In this document: in pieces, positions 42,309-52,569 of the stretch
How positions within the stretch are numbered: the first letter of the stretch is position 1
Layout: every line of letters begins with the position of its first letter
Assembly: GCF_001422815.1 (NCBI RefSeq)
Contig: NZ_LMMP01000003.1
Span: 202,185 to 266,184 of the forward strand
Direction of reading: 5' to 3'
Length of the DNA stretch: 64,000 nt
Origin: Methylobacterium sp. Leaf91
GTDB taxonomy: Bacteria > Pseudomonadota > Alphaproteobacteria > Rhizobiales > Beijerinckiaceae
Position numbers and translations under genes: made by a program
The notes under the pieces: generated by a model
Databases searched by the model: none
Seen by the model: only the letters and a program-made list of their open reading frames with translations
Told to the model about the DNA's origin: nothing

Positions 42309-42848
42309 CTACTTCTTGGCTTCGGCCTGAGCGGCAGCCGGTTTGGCGGCCGCCTTCGTAGCGGGCTTCGGCGCGGCCTCGGAAGCCGGGGCGACAGCGG
42401 CCTGCTGGTTCACGTCCGGCACGCGGGTCCAGGTCTCCGAACCGCACAGGACCTTGAGCAGGCATCCCGACACGCTGAGCTCGGAGCCGGATTCGCGCTC
42501 CAGGCTGACCTGATAGATCTTGCCCTCGTCGATATTGTAGATGTCGCCCGAAAACTTCTCCTCGTCGGGGGCGAGCCCCTCGATGAGTTGCAGGCCAATC
42601 ACGGGACGCGAGCGCTTCTTCGGGTCGGGGTTCTTGGCGTCGGTGCGCGGCGCACCCGTCTCGGTGGTCGGCGTCTTCAGCCACACGACCTTACCGCAGA
42701 TGTTCGCGCTGTTCGGGCCGCAATGATCGATGCGGATCTTGGCGCGGCCATCCTTCGTGAGCCAGGTGCCGGACGGGTCCTTCGACGGGGCCGCAACGGC
42801 GGCGACGAGTCCGGAAAGCAGGAAGGCGGAGGTCAGGGCAACGCGCAT
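42309..42848 (-). CDS. DUF2147 exported protein
   Basis: From the ATG at 42848 the product has a signal peptide (MRVALTSAFLLSGLVAAVAA) and a DUF2147 domain: SGTWLTKDGRAKIRIDHCG, NICGKVVWLKTPT, SRPVIGLQLIEGL, GDIYNIDEGKIYQVSLE. An Ala/Lys/Pro-rich tail of about 40 residues follows. DUF2147 is a periplasmic lipocalin-like fold of unknown function. It converges with the GST gene with 4 bp between stops. Confidence 0.85.
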   Translation of the reverse strand: MRVALTSAFLLSGLVAAVAAPSKDPSGTWLTKDGRAKIRIDHCGPNSANICGKVVWLKTPTTETGAPRTDAKNPDPKKRSRPVIGLQLIEGLAPDEEKFSGDIYNIDEGKIYQVSLERESGSELSVSGCLLKVLCGSETWTRVPDVNQQAAVAPASEAAPKPATKAAAKPAAAQAEAKK

Positions 42849-43161
42849 GGCTTTTGGTCTCCTGGAGCCTGTGAAGGGCCGCGGCGCATCGGCGGAAGCG
42901 TCGCGAAGGGTCGTGAGCCTGGGGTCGAGAGCTTGGTCGTGGCCGTGCCGGGCGTCGAGAACGGTCCAGGCCGGCGTCTTCTGGTGCGAGAAGACACCAG
43001 CAATCGGGCGAATTTCCGGCACTGTTGCGCCGAAGCCATGGCCAAGGGAATTCCGCTGTGGATGCGCCGTCTTCGTCCTCCGGGTTGAGAGGATGGGGCG
43101 TGCCCGCTATAAGCCGGCCGCCGAAGCCGTTTTCGGCTGAGCGAACATAACCGGACTGAAC

Positions 43162-43584
43162 ATGGCCACCGAGCGCACTTTCTCCATCCTGAAGCCCGAC
43201 GCGACCAAGCGGAACCTCACCGGCGCCGTGAATGCCGTGATCGAGAAGGCGGGCCTGCGCATCGTCGGCCAGCGTCGCATCCAGATGACCCAGGCCCAGG
43301 CCGAAAAGTTCTACGAGATTCACAAGGAGCGCCCGTTCTTCGGTGAACTCGTCTCCTTCATGACCTCGGGCCCCGTGGTCGTGCAGGTGCTCGAGGGCGA
43401 GAACGCCGTCGCCGCTTACCGCACCGTGATGGGCGCCACCAACCCGGCCAATGCCGACGAGGGCACCATCCGCAAGACCTTCTCCGAGTCGGTCGGCGAG
43501 AACACCGTGCACGGCTCTGACAGCGCCGAGAACGCGAAGATCGAGATCGCGCAGTTCTTCCAGGATTCCGACATCGTCGGCTGA
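43162..43584 (+). CDS. ndk: Nucleoside diphosphate kinase
   Basis: The product is 140 residues. It contains [54 protein letters not shown] and the catalytic His of [12 protein letters not shown]. It balances nucleoside triphosphate pools by phosphate transfer through that His. It is divergent from the DUF2147 gene. Confidence 0.97.
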   Translation: MATERTFSILKPDATKRNLTGAVNAVIEKAGLRIVGQRRIQMTQAQAEKFYEIHKERPFFGELVSFMTSGPVVVQVLEGENAVAAYRTVMGATNPANADEGTIRKTFSESVGENTVHGSDSAENAKIEIAQFFQDSDIVG

Positions 43585-43754
43585 GCCCGACCGGCTTTCG
43601 CGCCGCCAACGGGTTCGTGATCGCATCGTCGTCCGGTGAACCGGGAGCGTGGCGCGGAACGATGCCGGGTGTGGCGCGAACGCCCTTGCGCGCGAGTCCT
43701 GCCGGGCGTGAAAGGAATTCCCTCATCGAATCCCTTTCACGGACCCCACATTCC

Positions 43755-44132
43755 ATGCGCTCCATCGCTTCGCGCACCGGCCGGATCCTGCTCGCCGCCG
43801 GCCTCGTGTCCCTGCTCGCCGCCTGCAACGCGAACAAGGGTGCGCCCACGGCCTCCCTCGAAGGCTACACGCCCGACCCCGCGTTGAAGACGGCCTCCGC
43901 CAGCAACCTCACCGGACGCGTGCGCCACGCCTGCACGGTGACGCAGTCCCGCCTGCAGAGCGTCCCCGAAGCGTCGCTCGCCCGCCCATGCGGCTGCTAC
44001 GCCAAGCAGACCCTGGCGAGCCTCAACCCGGCCGAGCTCGAATCCTACCGCACCACCGGTTATTTCAACGATTCCGCCCGCGCGAAGGCTCTCTCGGCCC
44101 TCGACAGCTGCAGCCTGCCGCGCCCGGCGTAA
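43755..44132 (+). CDS. Small lipoprotein of unknown function (125 aa)
   Basis: A lipoprotein signal with lipobox LLAAC (Cys at about residue 24) starts the protein. The mature part has four more Cys (HACTVTQSRLQSVPEASLARPCGCYAKQTL, SCSLPRP), which could form disulfides. It is anchored in the envelope. It follows ndk by 170 bp; no clear terminator separates them. The ATG at 43755 is chosen because the frame upstream lacks coding quality. Confidence 0.75.
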   Translation: MRSIASRTGRILLAAGLVSLLAACNANKGAPTASLEGYTPDPALKTASASNLTGRVRHACTVTQSRLQSVPEASLARPCGCYAKQTLASLNPAELESYRTTGYFNDSARAKALSALDSCSLPRPA

Positions 44133-44180
44133 GCCGTCATCATCGCCTATCTCGATGTTTCGGGATCGGCGATTCGGGCC

Positions 44181-44849
44181 TCAGCCTTGCGCGGACAGGC
44201 TGAGCAAGGCCCCCTCGGCCGGCCTGATGTCTCCGGCGAACACCACGCGGCCACTCTCCAGCCTGGCCCGTCCGCCGGCGATCAGCGCCAGGGCACGCGG
44301 GTAGAGGAGGTGTTCCTGCACGAGAATGCGCGCGGCGAGACTGTCGGCATCGTCGCCCGGCAGGACCGGGACGGCGGCCTGGGCCACGATCGGCCCGGCA
44401 TCGAGTTCCGGCACCACGTAATGCACCGTGCAGCCATGCAGGCAGACGCCGGCCGCCAAGGCCTGCTCGTGGGTATGGACGCCGCGAAACAGCGGCAGCA
44501 GCGACGGATGGATGTTGATCATCCGCCCGGCCCAAGCCTCGACGAAGCCCGCGGAGAGGATCCGCATGAAGCCGGCGAGCACGACGAGTTCGATCCCGGC
44601 CGCTTCGAGTTCCGCGTTCAGGGCGGCATCGAAGCTCGCCCGGTCGGGATAGGCGCGGTGATCGAGCGCCTTCGTGGCGATCCCGACACTCGCCGCATGG
44701 GCGAGACCACCGGCGTCGGGCCGGTTGGAAGCGACGAGAACGATCTCGGCCGGATAGTCCGGTGCCCGAGCGGCCTCGATCAGCGAGACCATGTTCGAGC
44801 CGCGTCCCGAGATGAGGATCGCGACCCGCGTCTTGGCTCGGGGAGCCAT
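44181..44849 (-). CDS. purN: Phosphoribosylglycinamide formyltransferase
   Basis: About 222 residues. It has the folate-dependent formyltransferase pattern: VAILISGRGSNMVSLIEA, GFMRILSAGFV, NIHPSLLPLFRGVHTHEQAL with catalytic Asn/His, and ELDAGPIVAQAAVPV with catalytic Asp. It formylates GAR in the third step of purine synthesis. The start overlaps the purM stop, so the two purine genes are coupled. Confidence 0.95.
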   Translation of the reverse strand: MAPRAKTRVAILISGRGSNMVSLIEAARAPDYPAEIVLVASNRPDAGGLAHAASVGIATKALDHRAYPDRASFDAALNAELEAAGIELVVLAGFMRILSAGFVEAWAGRMINIHPSLLPLFRGVHTHEQALAAGVCLHGCTVHYVVPELDAGPIVAQAAVPVLPGDDADSLAARILVQEHLLYPRALALIAGGRARLESGRVVFAGDIRPAEGALLSLSAQG

Positions 44850-45931
44850 CACAGGGCGAGCTTACCCTGGAAGGTCACCGGCTCGGGTCCGCGCTCGGTG
44901 ATGAGCCCGAGGCGGATCGGCGAGGCCCCGGCAGTGTCGAGCGCACGGGTCACCGCCGACACGCTCTCGGGCGAGACCACCGCCACCATGCCGATACCGC
45001 AATTGAAGGTGCGCAGCATTTCGGATTCCGCGACCCCGCCGACCTTCGAGATCCATCCGAAGACGGGCGGCGGAATGATTGCGTCGAGGTCGATGCTGAT
45101 GCCGACGCCGTCGGGCAGGACGCGGGGCAGGTTGTCGGGAAAGCCGCCGCCGGTGACGTGAGCGAGCGCCTTGATCCCGTCCGTTGCCTTAAGGGCGGCC
45201 AGCAGCGGCTTCACATAGATCCGGGTCGGCTCCAGCAGGGCGTCGCCGAGCGAGCGCGACGGCTCGAACGGGGCCGGGTCGTCGTAGGAGAGGCCGCTTG
45301 CCTCGACGATCCGGCGGACCAGCGAGAAGCCGTTTGAATGTACACCGGAGGACGGCAGGCCGAGCACCACATCGCCGGGTGCGATGCCGGGGCGTGGCAG
45401 AAGCTTGCCACGCTCGGCGGCGCCGACGCTGAAGCCTGCAAGGTCATAATCCGACCCGTCGTAGAGGCCGGGCATCTCGGCGGTCTCGCCGCCGATGAGG
45501 GCGCAGCCCGCGATGCGGCAGCCCGCCGCGATCCCGCGGACGATATCGGTGCCGACACCCGGCACCAGCTTGCCGGTGGCGTAATAGTCGAGGAAGAACA
45601 GCGGCTCGGCGCCCTGGACGATGATGTCGTTCACACACATCGCCACGAGATCGACGCCGATCGTGTCGTGGCGGCCGGTCTCGATGGCGATCTTGACCTT
45701 GGTGCCGACGCCGTCATTGGCCGCCACCAGGATCGGATCGGAGAAGCCGGCGGCCTTCAGGTCGAACAACCCGCCGAACCCGCCGATCTCGGCATCCGCC
45801 CCGGGCCGGCGGGTGGAGCGCACCAGCGGCTTGATCGTCTCGACCATGGCGTTGCCCGCATCGATATCGACGCCCGCATCCGCGTAGGTCATTCCGTTCC
45901 GGCTTTCGCCGTTCTTGCTCTCGGCCGTCAT
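44849..45931 (-). CDS. purM: Phosphoribosylformylglycinamidine cyclo-ligase
   Basis: About 360 residues. Characteristic parts are [117 protein letters not shown]. It closes the AIR ring with ATP. The ATG at 45931 is preferred over the GTG two codons upstream, as AGG lies at good spacing. Confidence 0.96.
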   Translation of the reverse strand: MTAESKNGESRNGMTYADAGVDIDAGNAMVETIKPLVRSTRRPGADAEIGGFGGLFDLKAAGFSDPILVAANDGVGTKVKIAIETGRHDTIGVDLVAMCVNDIIVQGAEPLFFLDYYATGKLVPGVGTDIVRGIAAGCRIAGCALIGGETAEMPGLYDGSDYDLAGFSVGAAERGKLLPRPGIAPGDVVLGLPSSGVHSNGFSLVRRIVEASGLSYDDPAPFEPSRSLGDALLEPTRIYVKPLLAALKATDGIKALAHVTGGGFPDNLPRVLPDGVGISIDLDAIIPPPVFGWISKVGGVAESEMLRTFNCGIGMVAVVSPESVSAVTRALDTAGASPIRLGLITERGPEPVTFQGKLAL

Positions 45932-46144
45932 CGGCACCTCGTCTCAACGTCCTGTCCCGGCTGCTCTAACGGGTCGCAGCGGTCTCGGCGAGTCGTCGCG
46001 GACGAGTTCGGCACCTGGTGCCGGGCGCGGAAGCACATTTCGATCGCCTTCACCGTTCGACGAGCGCCGCACCGGGCTCGCCGATCCCGCGCCCGCTTCG
46101 ATGAATCGGACAGGCAACGCCCCGCGCAGATCGGAGCATCGTCC

Positions 46145-47935
46145 TCAGGCGGCGCGAAGCTGCGCCAGAAAACGGGTGACTTCGGCATCGAGATGGTCGG
46201 CATCGTGCGAGACCGAGGAGGCGACGGAAAGCACTCGCTCGGCCGCTCCGCCGGCCCTCTGCGCCGCGTCGGCGACGCCGCCAATATGAGACGTGACCTG
46301 ACCGGTGCCATCGGCGGTCTGGTGGATGTTGCGAACGATCTCCCGGGTCGCCGCCCCCTGTTCCTCCACCGCGGCCGCGATCGCGCTCGAGATCCCGCTC
46401 AAATCGTCGATGCGCCCGGCGATGGCGCCGATCGCTGTCACCGCCTCCTGGGTGACCGACTGGATGTCGCCGATCTGGGAGGCGATCTCGTCGGTGGCCT
46501 TGGCGGTCTGGGTGGCGAGTTCCTTGACCTCGGCCGCCACCACCGCGAAGCCGCGTCCCGCCTCGCCGGCACGCGCGGCCTCGATCGTGGCGTTGAGGGC
46601 AAGCAGGTTGGTCTGGCTGGCGATGCCGTTGATCATCGCCACCACGTCGCCGACCCGGGTCGCCGCCCGGCTGAGATCCTGAACCAGCCCCGCGGTGCGC
46701 CCGGCCTCCGTCGCGCTCGCCTGCGTCAGCGCCGCCGAACTATCGACCTGACGGCCGACCTCCGACACCGAGGCACTGAGTTGCTCCGCCGCTGCCGCTA
46801 CGGCGGCGACGTTGGCCGAGGCCTCCTGCGCGGCACGGATCACCGCGCCGGAACGGTCGGCGGTGTCACCGGCCATCTGCGACATCGCCTGCGCAGTGTC
46901 CTGCAGCTCACCCACGGAGGTCCCTACGGCACGGACGATGCCGCCGAAAGCTGCTTCGAAGGCCTGCGCCAGTGTCTCCGTCTGAGCCCGGCGCGCGATC
47001 TCGCGCTGTCGGGTTTCCTCGGCGTGACGCTCCGCCACGTCTCGGGCGAGGTTGGCCTTGAAGGCTTCGAGGCCCCGGGCGAGGCTGCCGACCTCGTCGC
47101 GGCGGTCCAGGCAGGGCACCGCGGCGGCGTAATCGCCATCAGCGATCCGGCCCATAGCCAGGCCGACCGCACCGTAGCCGCGGACCAGCGCTTCATGGGC
47201 GAACCAGCCGAGCGCCAGGAAGGTGGCGACGGTGGCGACCAGCGTGGCGACGACGACGGCGAAGTAGAAGCGCGCCTGGGCTTCGTCCGCCGCGACGGCC
47301 GCGTCGGTGCGGGACTGCATCAGCCCGTAGAACGCGTCGAGCGGCTTCATGATCTGCGCCTTGAACCCGTGATACGCCTCCGAATGGACAAGCCCGATCG
47401 CTCGGTTGCGGTCTCGGGCCGGATCCGGCTGTGCCAGGGGCTGGCCATTCTTGTCCTTGCCCTCGACGAGATTCATCGCCTCGACCTCGAGATGAACCAG
47501 GCCGTCCGAATTCCGAACGGATTCCGCCAGCATGTCGGTTTCCTGCCGGCTGAAGCCGAGACGCTTCATCAGGTCGTGCACCGACACGGTCTCGCCGTCG
47601 GGGCGCGGCTTGGCCACGCCGGCCGCGACGAAATCCCAGTAGATACGATGATACTCCTCAGGGCGTGGCTTACGGCCGGAGCGGATATCGAGGATGTCCA
47701 GATATTGCTGCTTGTACGACGCATGGCCGGTGACGACGTAGGTGCGGCCGAGCCGGGTGAGATCGTCCGAACTCTGCCGGATCTCGTCAGCGAGGAGGAT
47801 CGATTTCTGGCGAGTCGCGTAGGCTGCGCCTACCTGATCGACAGCCCGTCCATAAAGGATGATGGACCCAGCCAGAAGCAAGCTGGATACCAGCATAGCT
47901 GCGATTAAAACAACAAACTTTCGCGATAGACTCAT
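46145..47935 (-). CDS. Membrane-bound methyl-accepting chemotaxis protein
   Basis: The product is 596 residues. TM1 is at about 8-30 and TM2 at about 223-245, with a 190-residue periplasmic helical sensor between ([31 protein letters not shown]). HAMP follows (about 247-300), then the signalling hairpin with the tip [37 protein letters not shown] at about 438-476. The sensor's ligand is not evident. A hairpin covers its ribosome site (47937-47961). Confidence 0.95.
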   Translation of the reverse strand: MSLSRKFVVLIAAMLVSSLLLAGSIILYGRAVDQVGAAYATRQKSILLADEIRQSSDDLTRLGRTYVVTGHASYKQQYLDILDIRSGRKPRPEEYHRIYWDFVAAGVAKPRPDGETVSVHDLMKRLGFSRQETDMLAESVRNSDGLVHLEVEAMNLVEGKDKNGQPLAQPDPARDRNRAIGLVHSEAYHGFKAQIMKPLDAFYGLMQSRTDAAVAADEAQARFYFAVVVATLVATVATFLALGWFAHEALVRGYGAVGLAMGRIADGDYAAAVPCLDRRDEVGSLARGLEAFKANLARDVAERHAEETRQREIARRAQTETLAQAFEAAFGGIVRAVGTSVGELQDTAQAMSQMAGDTADRSGAVIRAAQEASANVAAVAAAAEQLSASVSEVGRQVDSSAALTQASATEAGRTAGLVQDLSRAATRVGDVVAMINGIASQTNLLALNATIEAARAGEAGRGFAVVAAEVKELATQTAKATDEIASQIGDIQSVTQEAVTAIGAIAGRIDDLSGISSAIAAAVEEQGAATREIVRNIHQTADGTGQVTSHIGGVADAAQRAGGAAERVLSVASSVSHDADHLDAEVTRFLAQLRAA

Positions 47936-47936
47936 T

Positions 47937-47961
47937 TTATCCCCCGTCGTAACGGGGATAA
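47937..47961 (-). promoter_or_regulatory. Hairpin over the chemoreceptor ribosome-binding site
   Basis: TTATCCCC at 47937-47944 and its exact complement GGGGATAA at 47954-47961 flank a 9-base loop. On the mRNA (minus strand) the 3' arm contains the G-rich Shine-Dalgarno, one base from the ATG. The stem would hide the ribosome site, so translation may be controlled by RNA folding, temperature or a bound factor. No other gene in the window shows this. Confidence 0.5.
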
Positions 47962-48116
47962 TGCAGTCTATCTTGTTAAAAATCCGCTCTCGTGCCGATG
48001 AAAGTCATCCAAGCCCGCCCCCGGTCGCGGGCCGGGCCTCCGCGGCCGAGCCTTGACCCCGCCGCACCGCCTTCCCACTCTTGTGCGCGGGCGACAGACG
48101 AGACGGAGGAGGGCCG

Positions 48117-49208
48117 ATGCGCGGCAGGGCGGTGATCGGACTGGTGGGCCTCGGCATCGTCGCGCTGCTGCTTTACCTGCTTTCGGGGGTGATGCTGCCC
48201 TTCGTGGCAGGGCTGGCCCTCGCCTATCTTCTCGACCCCATGGCCGACAGGCTCCAGCGCCTGGGTCTCGGGCGGCTCTCCGCCTCGCTCCTGATCCTCG
48301 CCATGTTCGTCGTCGGGCTCGTGGTGATCCTGCTGATCGTGGTGCCCCTGGCCGCCAATCAGATCTCGGCGCTTGTGACGACGTTCCCCGGCATGGTGTC
48401 ACGGCTGCAGGGTATCATTGTCGAGCGGGTCGGGCCGATCCTGACGCGGGTCGGCGGGGCGGACGTTCTCAACGACCTGCAATCGTCCGTCGGAACCCTG
48501 GTGGGGCAGGGCGGCACGTGGTTCCTGGCTTTCCTGAAGTCGCTGTGGTCGGGCAGCCAGGCGCTGGTCTCCATCGCCTCGCTCCTCGTCGTCACCCCCG
48601 TCGTGGCCTTCTACCTCCTCGTTGACTGGGATCGGATGGTCGCCACCGTCGACGGCTGGACCCCTCCGCGCCACCGCACCACCGTGCGGCGTCTGGCCGG
48701 CGAGATCGACCGGGCGATCATCGGCTTCGTCCGCGGACAGACCCTGGTCTGCCTGATCCTGGGGACGTTCTATGCCGTCGGCCTGTTCTTCGTCGGGGTG
48801 AATTTCGGCGTGCTGATCGGGATGATCGCGGGTTTCCTCACCTTCATCCCCTATGTCGGCACCCTCGTCGGCTTCCTTCTCTCGGTGGGCGTCGCCCTGG
48901 TCCAGTTCTGGCCGACATCGGACTGGCTCCATATCGGGCTGACCGTCGCCGTGTTCGTGGTCGGCCAGTTCTTCGAAGGCAACGTCATCTCGCCCAAGCT
49001 CGTCGGTGACTCGGTCGGGCTGCACCCGGTCTGGCTGATGTTCGCGCTCCTGGCCTTCGGCTCCCTTTTCGGGTTCCTCGGCCTCCTTCTCGCCGTGCCG
49101 GTGGCCGCCTCCATCGGCGTCATCGTGCGGTTCGCGATCTCGCGTTATCTTCAAAGTCCACTCTATTATGCGGAAGAACCGATCCTGATTCAGAAGCGCG
49201 AGGGATGA
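48117..49208 (+). CDS. AI-2E/PerM family permease
   Basis: From the ATG at 48117 (GGAGGAGGG upstream) the product is 363 residues. It has the family's membrane helices: VMLPFVAGLALAYLLDPMADRLQRLGL, LLILAMFVVGLVVILLIVVPLAANQ, GQTLVCLILGTFYAVGLFFVGVNFGVLIGMIAGFLTFIPYVGTLVG, and NVISPKLVGDSVGLHPVWLMFALLAFGSLFGFLGLLLAVPVAA. The substrate in this lineage is unknown. It overlaps hdaA (ATGA), a pairing common in alphaproteobacteria. Confidence 0.9.
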   Translation: MRGRAVIGLVGLGIVALLLYLLSGVMLPFVAGLALAYLLDPMADRLQRLGLGRLSASLLILAMFVVGLVVILLIVVPLAANQISALVTTFPGMVSRLQGIIVERVGPILTRVGGADVLNDLQSSVGTLVGQGGTWFLAFLKSLWSGSQALVSIASLLVVTPVVAFYLLVDWDRMVATVDGWTPPRHRTTVRRLAGEIDRAIIGFVRGQTLVCLILGTFYAVGLFFVGVNFGVLIGMIAGFLTFIPYVGTLVGFLLSVGVALVQFWPTSDWLHIGLTVAVFVVGQFFEGNVISPKLVGDSVGLHPVWLMFALLAFGSLFGFLGLLLAVPVAASIGVIVRFAISRYLQSPLYYAEEPILIQKREG

Positions 49209-49954
49209 AGACACCGATGCGCGTGGCCGCGCCTCCGAAGCAACTCGCCTTCGACCTCCCCCTCGACCCGCGCTACGGTCGCGAGGATTTCCTGGTGGGG
49301 CCGGCGAACGAGGCTGCCTATGGGCTGATCGAAGCCTGGCCGCGCTGGCCCGATACGGTCTGTCTCATCACGGGGCCGTCGGGCAGCGGCAAGAGCCATC
49401 TGGCCTCGATCTGGGCGACGCGTTCACACGCCTGGACCGTCCCCGCCTCGGGCGTCACCGCCGACTCAGTCACCCATCTCGTTTCGAACGGTGCCCTGGT
49501 GGTCGAAGATCTCGACCGGCCCGAGGGGCGCGACGAGGCGGCCCTGTTCCACCTCCTCAACCTCGCCCGGGAGAATGGCAGCCCCGTCCTCATCACGGCG
49601 GCGGCACCGGTTGAGGCGCTAGGCCTTGTTACCGCCGATCTGCGCTCGCGCCTCAGGCTGGCGCCGGGCGCCACGATTCTGCCCCCCGACGATGCGCTGA
49701 TGCGAGCGGTGCTGGTAAAGCTTTTCGTGGACCGCCAGCTCGTCGTCGATCTCAGCGTCGTCGAGGCCATCGCCTTGCGGATCGACCGTTCCCTTGCCAG
49801 GGCAAGGGCAGTGGTGGCCGAACTCGACCGCGACGCCCTGCGCCGGGGTCGACGCATCACGCGACCGCTGGCCATGTCGGTCCTGGCTGATCTGGGAGTA
49901 CCGGACGACGAGGCCGGCGACGACGAGACAGAAGAGGACGGTCCGCCGACCTGA
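49205..49954 (+). CDS. hdaA: DnaA-inactivating protein HdaA
   Basis: The product is 249 residues. Near the N-terminus is the beta-clamp-binding motif QLAFDLPLD. The DnaA-like AAA+ core has Walker A GPSGSGKSHL, Walker B-like LVVEDLDR and sensor RSRLRLAPG. HdaA with the clamp drives hydrolysis of DnaA-ATP after initiation, preventing over-replication. It lacks the DnaA DNA-binding domain. Start overlaps the permease stop. The cluster with ppk and ppx is typical of alphaproteobacteria. Confidence 0.92.
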   Translation: MKTPMRVAAPPKQLAFDLPLDPRYGREDFLVGPANEAAYGLIEAWPRWPDTVCLITGPSGSGKSHLASIWATRSHAWTVPASGVTADSVTHLVSNGALVVEDLDRPEGRDEAALFHLLNLARENGSPVLITAAAPVEALGLVTADLRSRLRLAPGATILPPDDALMRAVLVKLFVDRQLVVDLSVVEAIALRIDRSLARARAVVAELDRDALRRGRRITRPLAMSVLADLGVPDDEAGDDETEEDGPPT

Positions 49955-50052
49955 CGAAAGGTCCGGCCCGATTGTCATCGAAATGTCAGACGCGGCGACC
50001 CTATCGTATGTTACGAAGCAGATCGTTTTATCAGAGTTGAGGAGAAGACCCG

Positions 50053-52569
50053 TTGCCGGAAGTCGAGTCGGACGCGATCGCCAAGAGTACGGATGCCGAG
50101 GAGCAGGAAGCGGCTCTGGCCGCCGAGGACTCGCACGGCGAGAACGGCCCCGGCGAGGACGACCTGGATTCCCGGACGCCGAACGCGGCGCCAGCGAAGG
50201 GGCCTGCGCCCCGACGCCGGCCCGCGGGCGCCGGCACCGTCCGGGTTCCCGCCGCGCATGCACGGGTGACGAAGCCCGCCTCGAAGTCCCGGCCCGGAGC
50301 GACGGCGCAGGATTCCGCATCGGCGGACGACGCGGAGACCGATTCCATCCTGGTCGAGACGGTCATCGCCGACACGGTGCCCGAACGGGCCGCTGCCGAG
50401 CCCCCGGCACGGGAGAGCGTTCTGGCGGCCGGTAGGGCCCTTCGCGAATCGCCGGAGCGTTTCGTGAACCGGGAATTGTCGTGGCTGCAATTCAACCGCC
50501 GGGTGCTGGAGGAAGCCTCCAACACCAGCCATCCGCTGCTGGAACAGCTGCGCTTCCTCTCGATCTCGGCCAACAACCTCGACGAGTTTTTCATGGTTCG
50601 CGTGGCGGGCCTGCACGATCAGGTCCGCGCCGGGCTGATCCAGCCATCGCAGGATGGGCTGAGCCCGGCCGAACAGCTTGCCCGCATCGGCTCGGAAGTC
50701 TCGCGGCTGGCCCTCGACCAGCAGCGGCGCTGGCGTGAATTGCGTGACGATCTGCATGGAGTCGGTATCGACTTGGTAGAGCCCGGTGACCTGACCCCGG
50801 AGCACAAGGCCTGGCTGGAGGAGTACTTCCTCAGTCACGTCTTCCCGGTCCTGACGCCGCTCGCCATCGATCCGGCCCATCCCTTCCCGTTCCTGTCCAA
50901 CCTCGGCTCCAGCATCGCACTGATGATGGTCCGCCCGCGCGACGGGCGGACGCTGCGCGCCCTCATCCGTCTGCCCTCGGTCCTCGGCCGCTTCGTGCGC
51001 CTGCCCGACATGGCCGGAGACACCACCGCGCGCTTCATCGCCATCGAGCAGCTGATCGTGCTGTTCACGGGCCGCTTGTTCCCCGGATATTTCGTGAAGG
51101 GGCAGGGGGCGTTCCGCGTCATCCGCGATTCCGACCTCGAGATCGAGGAAGAGGCGGAGGACCTCGTCCTGCATTTCGAGACCGCATTGAAACAGCGTCG
51201 GCGCGGCGTCGTCATCCGGCTCGAGGTCGAGGCCGGGATGCCTGAGGACCTTCGGGCCTTCGTCGCCGACGAACTCGAGATCGGCTACGACGCCATCTTC
51301 GTGGTGGAGGGCATGCTTGCCCTCAATGAGTTGGCGCAGATCGTCGGAATCGACCGGCCGGACCTGAAGTTCAAATCCTACAACCCACGCTTCCCTGAGC
51401 GCATCCGCGAGAGCGGCGGCGATGTCTTCGCCGCCATCCGGCAGAAGGACTTCATCGTCCACCACCCCTACGAATCGTTCGATTCGGTGGTTCAGTTCCT
51501 GGCCCAGGCTGCCCGTGACCCGAACGTGGTGGCGATCAAGCAGACCCTCTACCGCACCTCGTCGAACTCACCGATCGTGGCTGCGCTGGCTGAGGCCGCG
51601 GAACTCGGCAAGTCCGTCACAGCCCTTGTGGAGTTGAAGGCGCGGTTCGATGAGGAAGCCAATATTCGCTGGGCCCGTGACCTGGAGAAGGCCGGCGCGC
51701 AGGTGGTGTTCGGCTTCATCGAACTGAAGACCCATGCCAAGCTGTCGATGGTGGTGCGCCGCGAGGGCGACAAGCTCGTCACCTACTGCCATGTCGGCAC
51801 CGGCAACTACCATCCGATCACCGCGCGGGTTTACACGGACCAGTCGTTCTTCACCGCCGATCCGGCGGTGGCGCGGGACGTCTCGCGCATCTTCAACTAC
51901 ATCACCGGCTATGCCGAGCCCGCCGAACTCGAGCGGATGTCGGTCTCGCCGCTGACGTTGAAGCCACGCCTGATCGAGAGCATCGCGGCCGAGGTGGCGC
52001 ATGCCAAGGCCGGGCGTCCGGCCGCGATCTGGATCAAGTGCAATTCCCTCGTCGACGCGCAGATCATCGACGCGCTCTACGACGCCTCACAGGCGGGCGT
52101 GCAGATCGACTGCGTGGTGCGCGGAATCTGCTGCCTGAGGCCCGGCATTCCCGGCCTCTCGGAGACGATCCGGGTCAAGTCCATCGTCGGGCGCTTCCTC
52201 GAACACGGTCGGATCTACGCCTTCGGCAACGGATTCGGCCTGCCCCATCCCAAGGCCACGGTCTCGATCTCGTCCGCCGACCTGATGAGCCGTAACCTCG
52301 ACCGCCGGGTCGAGGCGCTCCTGCCCATCACCAACCAGACTGTGCACCAGCAGGTGCTGGACCAGATCATGCTCGCCAACCTTCTCGACAACCAGCAAAG
52401 CTGGCGTGTACTGGCGTCTGGTGCGAGTGAACGGGTCCAGCCTGCGGAGGGTGAGGAGCCGTTCAACGCGCACAAATACTTCATGACAAACCCGAGCCTG
52501 TCCGGTCGGGGCAAGTCCTCGAAGAAGTCGAGTCCGCGGGCGCTGAGCCGCAGGGCCCAACGTTCGTGA
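50053..52569 (+). CDS. ppk: Polyphosphate kinase 1
   Basis: The TTG start has AGGAG about 8 bases upstream. The product is 838 residues; about 130 N-terminal residues are a low-complexity, Ala/Glu/Pro-rich extension, unusual in length. PPK1 motifs follow: [46 protein letters not shown], and the phosphohistidine in [14 protein letters not shown], with [18 protein letters not shown] and [13 protein letters not shown]. It makes polyphosphate from ATP. Confidence 0.96.
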   Translation: MPEVESDAIAKSTDAEEQEAALAAEDSHGENGPGEDDLDSRTPNAAPAKGPAPRRRPAGAGTVRVPAAHARVTKPASKSRPGATAQDSASADDAETDSILVETVIADTVPERAAAEPPARESVLAAGRALRESPERFVNRELSWLQFNRRVLEEASNTSHPLLEQLRFLSISANNLDEFFMVRVAGLHDQVRAGLIQPSQDGLSPAEQLARIGSEVSRLALDQQRRWRELRDDLHGVGIDLVEPGDLTPEHKAWLEEYFLSHVFPVLTPLAIDPAHPFPFLSNLGSSIALMMVRPRDGRTLRALIRLPSVLGRFVRLPDMAGDTTARFIAIEQLIVLFTGRLFPGYFVKGQGAFRVIRDSDLEIEEEAEDLVLHFETALKQRRRGVVIRLEVEAGMPEDLRAFVADELEIGYDAIFVVEGMLALNELAQIVGIDRPDLKFKSYNPRFPERIRESGGDVFAAIRQKDFIVHHPYESFDSVVQFLAQAARDPNVVAIKQTLYRTSSNSPIVAALAEAAELGKSVTALVELKARFDEEANIRWARDLEKAGAQVVFGFIELKTHAKLSMVVRREGDKLVTYCHVGTGNYHPITARVYTDQSFFTADPAVARDVSRIFNYITGYAEPAELERMSVSPLTLKPRLIESIAAEVAHAKAGRPAAIWIKCNSLVDAQIIDALYDASQAGVQIDCVVRGICCLRPGIPGLSETIRVKSIVGRFLEHGRIYAFGNGFGLPHPKATVSISSADLMSRNLDRRVEALLPITNQTVHQQVLDQIMLANLLDNQQSWRVLASGASERVQPAEGEEPFNAHKYFMTNPSLSGRGKSSKKSSPRALSRRAQRS

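Noticed and set aside
44135..44180. Inverted repeat between the lipoprotein gene and purN as a terminator
   Set aside because: Only 6-bp arms (ATCGCC/GGCGAT) with a long loop and no T-run.
45338..47908. 856-codon plus-strand open frame antisense to purM and the chemoreceptor gene
   Set aside because: It spans two well-supported minus-strand genes and its translation is rich in Arg, Gly, His and Asp with no motif, typical of GC-rich antisense frames.
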